From the NCBI GenBank assembly GCA_027578815.1, contig JANBTH010000005.1, positions 1 through 64,000 on the forward strand: a stretch of DNA of 64,000 bases, in the 5' to 3' direction. Position 1 is the first letter of the stretch. Every line of letters starts with the position of its first letter. The stretch comes from Coemansia sp. RSA 1804 (Eukaryota > Kickxellomycota > Kickxellomycetes > Kickxellales > Kickxellaceae). A model generated the notes under the pieces. That model was not told the origin of the DNA, made no database searches, and saw only the letters and a program-made list of their open reading frames with translations. The position numbers were made by a program, and so were the translations under genes. Shown here piece after piece: positions 58,001 through 64,000 of the stretch.

Positions 58001-60414
58001 CGCGTAGCAACGAATCTGAGTGCCATGCGATGCTGCGCAGAAATATGGTTATGATAAAAGGCAAGCGCGTTGTTTGGCCGCAGTGCGTGGGTGAGCTTGT
58101 GGGACTTGCGCCAGAGTTGGCCAGGATCCGGCCACTGCTACGCGACGGCATTGATAATGGTAATGGCGCGGACAAGGAATGGTGGACCGGTAGTGATGGT
58201 TCCGTAGTTGCCAGCAAACTGTGTCGCTGGGCACTGACCGACCAAGCAACCAGCCAAGCATTCGACGACAATAGTAGAAGCCTGGAGCATGTGTTAGCCG
58301 ACTGCTTGCCACACATGGTGTCGGTGGACGATGTGTCTGCGGTTGCCGCGACGGCTGCATTTGACACCAATGCGTGTGCGCGGTTGGATCCAGAGACCCG
58401 TCACCGCTGCGTAACCATGTGCTGGGACCATCACGAGGCAGACAATAGTGATGGCGATAATAATAGTGATCGGTTGCTAATGAGACAGGCACAGGTTTAC
58501 ATGGAGTACGTGGCCCAAGTACACACAGTCCGCGATCCGTTTATGTTTGCGGAGCTGCCCGGCCAATGGGCATGTCAGCTTGATGTGTGCAACAGCAGCA
58601 GCAGCAAAGATCTTATGCGCAAGGACAATGGCGGTGGACGGTTTCTTTCGGCCGATGCGGTTGCTCAGGCATGCACCAACGTTCTGTTGCAAATGTGCGT
58701 GGATCGCACCGTGGCTTCGTACTTTGTGTGCCAGAGCTACGTATTTGCACGGGACCTCGTGGACCAGCTGCTACGTTTTGAAGAAACCAGTCGTGTGAAA
58801 TCGCCGATGCCTGAGCTGTCGCAGTTGTACTTGGATGCCATACGGAGCGTCATTGCCAGTAGCAACGACGCTAATGATTCTGATACGTTGTGTCGCCAGC
58901 TGACTGATATTGCCGCGCGCCCATTGGAGCTCTGCGCATTGGTATCGGCCGACACCAGCGCACTTGGCGTGACGATGCAGGCGTTTGGGGCTGCGTTTGG
59001 CAGCGAGCTCGTGCGGCTGGCCCACGCCAACGAAGAGACAGTTAAGCTGGACAGCGCGGCACGTCTGGCGCTTCTTGACGTGGTGGCTCAGCACGGAACA
59101 ACACTACCTGATGGTAATGCGGATGACGCGGAGTTGGCAGCAACAGACGGGAAAGACGCGAAGGCGAAGGAGAAGGAGTCGGCGGAGTTCCTGCATTTCT
59201 GTCTTCTGGCCGAGAGACACTGGGGCGTGAAGATCGAGCAGTCGGCCGAGTCGCGCACACTCGAGGGCCGAGCGTCAGCGTGGATAAGGCTTCTGCAGCG
59301 TACTCGCGCCGACCAGCAGAGTCTGGTGGTGGATGTTCTTGTTGCGCTGCTTGCGAGATGGTCTTCATCATCATCTGACGCTGGCTCTGTGGAAGTATGC
59401 GTGGCAGCGTTGGTGGGCTGGGCTGTTAGGAACCATGCGTCCAGAGTTGCTGTGCAATCCGTTGTTACCCACGGCTCGCTGTTTACGCATTCCGCTGGTG
59501 AGCGTGTTATTGGCGCACTGGTGGCAGACGCCAGACGCACGCCTGCAATGGTGGTGCCGCTGGCTATATTGGCGCTGCTGGCGTATCCGGGCACCGAGTG
59601 GGCGGAGCAGAGCATGGAGCTGGTTGTTTATGTTGCAACGAGGGCAGAAGCAGCCAAATCTACACAAGCGGCAACTGAAACAGAAACAGCTTTGGCGCAT
59701 AACGATGGCAGTGTTGAAGGAGAGGAGGAGGAGGAAGGTGGCAGCGCATGGGGCCTGGAGGACGATCTGGACGAGCTCAGCGACAACGACAACGACAATG
59801 GCAATGTCAATGATAATATTGACGCTGGTTCAGACTCCGCTGCCATAGCAGAGTACCTGACAGCGTATTCAGCGGTTTTGCGCTGCACTGCGTTGCACAT
59901 GGCCATTGTCGCCAGCGGCTACGTGTCTGCTTGCGCTGCGTGTCCAGATCTTGTGGATGCGCTGGGACACACACTGTTGAGTGCCGCCGCTGGACACCCC
60001 GGATCGGCGGATCTAGGTCTAGATCTGGAGCTGGAGCTGGCGGATACGCTGGTTTCCAGGACGCAGCCCCAAACGGTGTCCTTGGCTCCCGGGATGCGCT
60101 CATCCCACGAGCTGCTGCGTCGCGCAATCCACGCTGCCTACGATGCCGGGATGCACACCCGCGCTGTTGCTTGGATCCACGCGCTGCTTGGCACGCCTGC
60201 AGTCTACCGGCTCGGGGCGTCGTTATTAGCGACCCGGCGGTTGATTGCGCATGTGGATCGGGTCGTGCTAGGCAGTAATGACACTGGTGGCAGAGATAGC
60301 GCGGCCTTGGTGCCGGAGACCGTGCACCAGGATGCTGGTGCTGCCAACGAGCACGATGACAACGCTTGGGGCGACGATGATATTGATCTGGACGCCGATC
60401 TTCAGAACCTGTGA
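55051..60414 (+). CDS. Large Sec39/NBAS-like vesicle-tethering protein (probable)
   Basis: A 1,787-aa, almost entirely alpha-helical protein without membrane segments. Segments such as KLIARYPRSFDTYTVLASIY (about 230-250) and AAQYPAEAIETLVNRVYPRLDAENYAALEGFYSFYARCL (split over about 905-945) resemble the Sec39 domain of NBAS, where an invariant YPRL-type motif precedes a helical hairpin. Acidic W-containing stretches, WGLEDDLDELSDND (about 1565) and the very C-terminal NAWGDDDIDLDADL, are also typical of Sec39/NBAS ends. Such proteins form the Dsl1/NRZ complex that tethers Golgi-derived vesicles at the ER. Yeast Sec39 is about 700 aa; this size is nearer animal NBAS. No N-terminal WD40 propeller is obvious. 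Gln, Asp and Asn tracts interrupt it. AATAAA at 60486. Confidence 0.55.
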   Translation: MSTTDSPNSADPSVLLQLSSCTTLAQLARALEESSTLDPEAVLAAVPECLDSRGLASLLFDADGIARRRWSQKENEEEKEDDKWARACVARAEAVDRWTGRVDWAVQWLEAVRDQVQIRSQIISETLYRARLLQSVILAGTTQTQHRQHQQQEAVAATLADLDAMSVDELVGWAMAHTVVGNCPDPAVFSVLDTLLPGQSDDGDWVPMVSLVRESWNRWWLRHMVGGSSPGLVGKLIARYPRSFDTYTVLASIYAVGGPCSSIAGAKRALSVILADSSTVSAGNDSNGTIEFPETIRQLVSGKDDAQESDKWYESLGSMTDGQLAPVVSKASVQVNVGETFERLGLTDIDMPTIVACQQNYQHQQQQGQYQEKLLVKLILSALRLGSTRVEGISLWPELVRLHKKRVFSCIPLENIKTEYLHRLLGNEQFEQAQTLIEETETVRVSDSLVRDAVCQAAREMFDNAESGNNTGNGSGVRAAARCLDVLPASMQQQAADGGYVVRKERLLIEAAHLVWTLGSGGMGGLSAVFNKDNSKGNQILPIEIRLSTDPFNLIQDILARTPGGYKKQRSVREIASKLLEISSISSATEQKQKQKQQQQREVLASSDTVSWQRDLGVRNTAEALVSALLLEAATNSGDYGTAYDYVRQLINARPVLVRARGAAETYRSKQLLLHRDDDAHDPSCGPNVEVRAIECIWKGCVELVTEWENDAAKWRSGTDSVQSAVERDRRLEVVSMALGLCPTSEVPRILQFWNRIQAAQLSADDDDVSESTDLQPWPETAASSLPSRADHGDALFASSTVYQTLVGGSKSPITSTTTEEENDGTANAELERAADVSELSSAVCTFDAAIVKRNLQMAGSTADRVVVLMEWLVFALTTKSKSSTHASDIAFRRRLEAYVAAQYPAEAIETLVNRVYPRLDAENYAALEGFYSFYARCLKPTAEDGGGEYEQVCVWLELAKRIPQECPAFVSKVKFADVVSPFTRSNESECHAMLRRNMVMIKGKRVVWPQCVGELVGLAPELARIRPLLRDGIDNGNGADKEWWTGSDGSVVASKLCRWALTDQATSQAFDDNSRSLEHVLADCLPHMVSVDDVSAVAATAAFDTNACARLDPETRHRCVTMCWDHHEADNSDGDNNSDRLLMRQAQVYMEYVAQVHTVRDPFMFAELPGQWACQLDVCNSSSSKDLMRKDNGGGRFLSADAVAQACTNVLLQMCVDRTVASYFVCQSYVFARDLVDQLLRFEETSRVKSPMPELSQLYLDAIRSVIASSNDANDSDTLCRQLTDIAARPLELCALVSADTSALGVTMQAFGAAFGSELVRLAHANEETVKLDSAARLALLDVVAQHGTTLPDGNADDAELAATDGKDAKAKEKESAEFLHFCLLAERHWGVKIEQSAESRTLEGRASAWIRLLQRTRADQQSLVVDVLVALLARWSSSSSDAGSVEVCVAALVGWAVRNHASRVAVQSVVTHGSLFTHSAGERVIGALVADARRTPAMVVPLAILALLAYPGTEWAEQSMELVVYVATRAEAAKSTQAATETETALAHNDGSVEGEEEEEGGSAWGLEDDLDELSDNDNDNGNVNDNIDAGSDSAAIAEYLTAYSAVLRCTALHMAIVASGYVSACAACPDLVDALGHTLLSAAAGHPGSADLGLDLELELADTLVSRTQPQTVSLAPGMRSSHELLRRAIHAAYDAGMHTRAVAWIHALLGTPAVYRLGASLLATRRLIAHVDRVVLGSNDTGGRDSAALVPETVHQDAGAANEHDDNAWGDDDIDLDADLQNL

Positions 60415-60485
60415 TTCTGTTTATATCAGCGGATTCAACCAACTGTCTCTGGGAACCAAGTGTCTTTGTTTAATGTTGCGTTTCA

Positions 60486-60491
60486 AATAAA
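60486..60491 (+). terminator. Candidate polyadenylation signal of the Sec39-like gene
   Basis: AATAAA 72 bp after the stop codon, in the 288-bp convergent spacer. Confidence 0.5.
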
Positions 60492-60702
60492 AAGCATTTT
60501 CGCCCTCACAAATCGCTTTGCAATCGGTAGCAAGCTCATTGGGAGGCAGCATTCTATTGTAGCTGACACTTGTTTAATGATCTTGAAAAGGCGTCAACAA
60601 TAAATGACGTGCCAGGTAAAAAAAATAATCAGGGGAAGCCAGCCTAGTAACTCTGTTGGACTTTTTTTATATACCCGGGAACTATCAGGTTTAAGATCCC
60701 TG

Positions 60703-61953
60703 CTAAAAGCAGCCTACTTGTTGCTCCGATGCATTCAGAAGCATGTCGAACAGCGGCTGCTCTACTGTCTTCTTAACCACTGTGTCATGTTTAAATTTAT
60801 TGGCGCATTGTAAACCTGTGCGTGATCCAACATCAATGGCCGCCTCACCCCAGTTATATGAACCGCGCCGATTCTGTCCTTGTCTTCGTAGAGATTGCAC
60901 CAGCCGATCCGTCTCATCGTGTGTCCAGCGGGGCTTTGCTCTAGTCGGCGCAAACATCCACCTGAAAACATTTTTGCATTCGTGTTCTGTCAGTCCAGCC
61001 ACTTTGCTAATTGCCTTCCAATCGGTCTTTTCGATACCCCCGTAATCCTTAACCATCTGTCGCAGTTCTGAGAGTTTCTCGAGCAATCGTGTCCTTCTCT
61101 CTTTATATATAATAGCTTCCTTAATTCTCTTCATTTTCCGCCTTAATTGGACTGGCGGCTTTTCTGGAAATAGCTTGCAAGCGTCATATAATATGAACTT
61201 GAAATGCTGTTCTGACGATTGTTGAATCAATTCTGTAAGTCGGGCTGTTTCGTCTCGGGTCCAATTATCTTTAATCTGAGCCATGCGTATACCTATTCTC
61301 GCTTTTTCATCACAAGAAGCCAGATCAATACCTGGCTCTTGAAGTGATAACAGTTGTTCTCGATCACGAATATGTTTCCACGAGCCATAGCACTGGGTTC
61401 CGGTTCTCCCGTTGCCAACGTATTCGGCAACCTTATCCCAGCTAAGACACTTTTTAGTTGGATCTCCTCTAGCCGCGAAAAGCCTGGAGATCTCCTCGGG
61501 GGTCCATTTTCTAAGCGGTGTAGACACCTTACTCAGTGAACTAGTACGCCTTTTGGTCAAATGCCCAGCCTTGGTCCTAACCACTTTGGAAGGATCTGTT
61601 TTGTCTTTGACCTTGCTTTGTTTCCATTTCTCGTATCGTCCATGACAAACCCTGGGAGAAAGTCCAAGATGATCGGACACCATTCCCCAGCGAATTCTTT
61701 GTCCTTTTGAAACAAAGTTGGAATCGATATATTCAACCAGTTGAGAAACCTCTTCGTCCGTCCACATGTGTCTTTTTGTTGTTGATGCTGTCTGTGCGTG
61801 TATCGAGCTGGTGTGTCTGGCTTGAAGAGCACATCTTATACTCTGTGTCAGTGGCTTCTTCAAGTGAACTGCTAGGCGCGGTTTAGCAGTGCGCAGAGCA
61901 GAAGCTGTGAACTGCCAAACACACGGCTGAAGATTTAAAGCAAAAGAGAGCAT
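60703..61953 (-). CDS. Multi-repeat SANT/Myb protein with mitochondrial-type leader
   Basis: A 416-aa protein. The first 62 residues (MLSFALNLQPCVWQFTASAL...) contain no Asp or Glu but many Arg, Lys, Ser and Thr, as in a mitochondrial presequence. Five SANT/Myb-like repeats follow: about 60-112 (MWTDEEVSQLVEYIDSNF), 148-196 (KWTPEEISRLFAARGDP), 228-275 (NWTRDETARLTELIQQ), a degenerate one at about 297-337 lacking the first Trp (KTDWKAISKVAGL), and 343-393 (RWTHDETDRLVQSLRRQG). Several keep the spaced Trp or aromatic residues needed for a helix-turn-helix fold. DNA binding is likely; location in mitochondria is inference. Codon use is more AT-rich than in neighbouring housekeeping genes. ATG at 61953. 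It stands head-to-head with another SANT-like gene. Confidence 0.75.
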   Translation of the reverse strand: MLSFALNLQPCVWQFTASALRTAKPRLAVHLKKPLTQSIRCALQARHTSSIHAQTASTTKRHMWTDEEVSQLVEYIDSNFVSKGQRIRWGMVSDHLGLSPRVCHGRYEKWKQSKVKDKTDPSKVVRTKAGHLTKRRTSSLSKVSTPLRKWTPEEISRLFAARGDPTKKCLSWDKVAEYVGNGRTGTQCYGSWKHIRDREQLLSLQEPGIDLASCDEKARIGIRMAQIKDNWTRDETARLTELIQQSSEQHFKFILYDACKLFPEKPPVQLRRKMKRIKEAIIYKERRTRLLEKLSELRQMVKDYGGIEKTDWKAISKVAGLTEHECKNVFRWMFAPTRAKPRWTHDETDRLVQSLRRQGQNRRGSYNWGEAAIDVGSRTGLQCANKFKHDTVVKKTVEQPLFDMLLNASEQQVGCF

Positions 61954-62487
61954 TATGAGAAAAATAAATAAATTATTGAGCCAAGAAAAGAGAAAGTATC
62001 AGAGACAAGAGAAGTAAACAATGATATTCTGGCAGTGTCGCGCTAATAATAAATAAAAAATGATTTAATTCGACTAACCTTGTGTAATCATGACTAACGC
62101 AAAAAGGAACACTGACTAAAAAAATATGCCCTATATTTCAAAACGCACCATGTCAAGTATGGAAGAGAGCAGTTATCTCCCAACGCCCATGAGTCTGTCC
62201 GTTGGTGAATAGATGGGCAATAAGGTATCATGAATCAATCATCTTTTGAAGTTGGTGGATATCTCTTTTCCTTTTTTTTTTTACTTACCGAAACCACGGC
62301 AACTCACATTTTATGCACCCACAAGTTGCAAATAGTGTGATTGCATGAAAGTTGGGGACTGTCTAGAGAAAAAAAAACAGATCAATGAACCTCACGCTTT
62401 TGCAGATGAACCTCTGGCATTTTCTGTATTCTATCACGTATATGCGCCAACGTTTTTGTATTTGTAATAATATGTTTGTCTTATCTA
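61954..62487. other. Divergent promoter region of the SANT/Myb pair
   Basis: About 530 bp, AT-rich, no gene. A short upstream ORF (62472-62495) overlaps the start of the right-hand gene. Confidence 0.5.
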
Positions 62488-62495
62488 ATGTATAG
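62472..62495 (+). promoter_or_regulatory. Upstream ORF overlapping the start codon of the next gene
   Basis: ATG at 62472 begins a seven-codon ORF (MFVLSNV) that stops at 62493-62495, eight bases beyond the first base of the main ATG at 62488. If the transcript starts upstream, ribosomes would need leaky scanning to reach the main start. The transcript start is unknown. Confidence 0.4.
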
Positions 62496-63645
62496 CACTA
62501 GAAGGATCAATCGGCTAATACGTGGGTGGACAGCAGTAACAAACCACCAGTCACGCCACAAAACGACTGGTACCCAAAAGAGAGCATTGGTTTCCGATGA
62601 CGATGGTGCAGGCGTATCGACACAAGAAGAAAATACCGATGTTTTCAAAGAGAAAAGCAGCAGCAGCAGCAGCAGTGTGGTGGTGAATGTAGAAACACAG
62701 CAGAAAACATTTCTTCAGCCCCATGTGAACCCGTACGGCGTGTGGGAAAAGTGGGCATATAAGGGGAAGCGGCCACCAACACCAAGTATCCGGACTGAAG
62801 ACCAAGAACAGAGCAGTGGATCAACATCTTATAAACCGCTGGATTCGCCGTGGACGCTTGCAGAAAGACGTGCACTTTTCATGTACCATCGGGCGCTTGC
62901 AGTGGCTGTCAAGCAGGAGCCCGACTGGGACTTTGTGGGCTCTAGGCTTGATCGCGACCCTGCCAACTGCAAGATCGTGAGCTCTTACATTACGTCCAGT
63001 TGGCTTGGACATATGGACAAAAGAGACGATCATATTTACTCTGGCCGTACTGCCTCCAGACTATCGATCTTGGCTAAAATGACAGTTGGCGTTACGTTTG
63101 GCCAGTTGCGCAGTTTGGCTAATATTACGCAGCAGCAAAGCATTGATGGTGGTCAGCTACCACTGCCTGCTGCTGCTGCTGCTGCTGCCACTGTGGTAGA
63201 CGGCTCAGCAGTTAATTCCGAAACGCTTGGATGGCTTCTGAAGCTTGTTGCACCGCCCTGCGAGGATATATTGTGGACAGCACAAACAGTTAACGAGGGC
63301 CAGTGGACCGATTTTGAGGACCAGCAGTTTACTAGCGAGTGTCCTGTTCTTCGGTACCCAACCGTGGACGACTTTCCTATCCATACGGCTCGCTGGTGCA
63401 GATCGCCCAAATCGATCATAAAACGATACCGCCAGCTTGTCGATGCAGAGCTCATCGTTACGCCCAAAAGAAAGAGTCTTCGGATCAAACCCCTGACGCC
63501 CGACGAAATCAGCATCATCGAGCAAGCCAAAAAAACCTGCTCTCCACGCGATCTCCGATGGGCAGACATTCGTGACAAGCTTGGCGAGAATCGCCGCTCT
63601 TTTGCACAGATTATTTTGCTAACGACATGTTATCCGCTTAAATAA
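62488..63645 (+). CDS. Diverged SANT/Myb-like protein with mitochondrial-type leader
   Basis: A 385-aa protein; ATG at 62488 (MYSTRRINRLIRGWTAVTNH) is the first in frame. The first 36 residues lack acidic residues and are rich in Arg and Thr. Three SANT-like segments can be seen: about 119-172 (SPWTLAERRALFMYHRAL), 270-320 (GQWTDFEDQQFTSECPV) and 332-378 (PLTPDEISIIEQAKKTC), each with a leading W/L-T-x-x-E and a later helix ending in K/R, but less regular than in the head-to-head neighbour. Ser and Ala runs fall between them. The shared layout suggests that the two genes are distant paralogues. Function unknown. Confidence 0.65.
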   Translation: MYSTRRINRLIRGWTAVTNHQSRHKTTGTQKRALVSDDDGAGVSTQEENTDVFKEKSSSSSSSVVVNVETQQKTFLQPHVNPYGVWEKWAYKGKRPPTPSIRTEDQEQSSGSTSYKPLDSPWTLAERRALFMYHRALAVAVKQEPDWDFVGSRLDRDPANCKIVSSYITSSWLGHMDKRDDHIYSGRTASRLSILAKMTVGVTFGQLRSLANITQQQSIDGGQLPLPAAAAAAATVVDGSAVNSETLGWLLKLVAPPCEDILWTAQTVNEGQWTDFEDQQFTSECPVLRYPTVDDFPIHTARWCRSPKSIIKRYRQLVDAELIVTPKRKSLRIKPLTPDEISIIEQAKKTCSPRDLRWADIRDKLGENRRSFAQIILLTTCYPLK

Positions 63646-64000
63646 GAACCTGTTAAATGATAATAGGCGTTTCTGCTTCTCGTTGAAATATAAGGCTGGC
63701 CGAACGACCGGTAAAAATGTTATTGCAAATAGGGTGCAAAAATACTTGATAGCGCAATAGCGTATATGCATATGTTGTCCGCTTTTATTGTGCCCGCTTC
63801 ACTAATAGATCTTTTGCCGGAGCGGTTGCTGTATTTTCCTGCTTTCCCTCTTTCCTCTTCTTTCTTCTGTACTTGCTTGGCATACAATTAGAGTTTTTTG
63901 TTTTTGTTATTTGATGTCATTTCACTTATTTCACTTCTTTTACATTCGCGTCGTTGCTGCTTACAAATAGCACCTGCCATAGCGTAACATAACATAGGAC
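63646..64000. other. Spacer at the window end
   Basis: AT-rich, then a pyrimidine-rich tract at about 63835-63875 like those that precede other + strand genes here. The start of a gene just beyond the window is likely. Confidence 0.4.

Noticed and set aside
1..64000. tRNA, rRNA, spliceosomal RNA genes and CRISPR arrays
   Set aside because: I looked for T-loop GGTTCRANNCC-type sequences, conserved U2 and U6 cores and regular spacer repeats and found none. A covariance-model search could still reveal divergent ones.

Overview
The window looks like nuclear DNA of an early-diverging fungus, most plausibly Kickxellomycotina (Coemansia/Linderina-like). The large genes are eukaryotic and fungal (IQGAP, CCT6, SF3b4/Hsh49, myotubularin, Sqt1-type WD40 protein, an Atf1/AtfA-type bZIP, DUF4246), yet each can be read as one uninterrupted frame, including frames above 5 kb. 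Coding sequence is GC-rich with long Gln, Ser and Asn codon runs, and several AT-rich, gene-poor islands lie between. The taxon is inferred from protein resemblance only.

Layout: 1-5.0 kb is an AT-rich island with two doubtful small ORFs and several perfect inverted repeats. From 5.0 to 22.7 kb come a pseudouridine synthase (+), then six minus-strand genes: a NEPRO/Rmp1-like RNase MRP-type protein, a myotubularin phosphatase, splicing factor Hsh49/SF3b4, methylthioribose-1-phosphate isomerase, a type III glutamine synthetase and an IQGAP scaffold. A 2.7 kb spacer at 14.6-17.3 kb holds a 67-codon small ORF. From 24 to 38 kb: an MFSD10-like transporter, an Atf1-type bZIP divergent from a CxxC-containing unknown, and a 1,892-aa B-box/coiled-coil protein. 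From 38 to 41.3 kb a second AT-rich island holds a 65-codon small ORF, whose upstream region matches that of the 16.5 kb ORF, and a DUF4246-like protein. From 41.4 to 54.6 kb: an M49-like metallopeptidase, a sugar porter, a small polyQ protein, the Sqt1-like WD40 chaperone, CCT6 and a dual-specificity phosphatase. From 55 to 64 kb: a large Sec39/NBAS-like tether protein and a head-to-head pair of SANT/Myb proteins, both with acid-free, Arg/Lys/Ser/Thr-rich N-termini that look like mitochondrial presequences.

Most genes are unrelated housekeeping functions (translation, splicing, protein folding, nitrogen and methionine metabolism, membrane traffic, cytokinesis). A possible functional link is stress signalling: the Atf1-type bZIP and the dual-specificity phosphatase belong to families that act in MAP-kinase pathways.

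The observations I consider most novel are the two small ORFs sharing a roughly 400-bp diverged upstream module, the SANT/Myb pair with apparent mitochondrial leaders, the DUF4246 protein whose putative metal ligands look replaced, the type III glutamine synthetase with a long dyad upstream, and coding-like sequence at 47.35-48.1 kb that the main genes do not explain.
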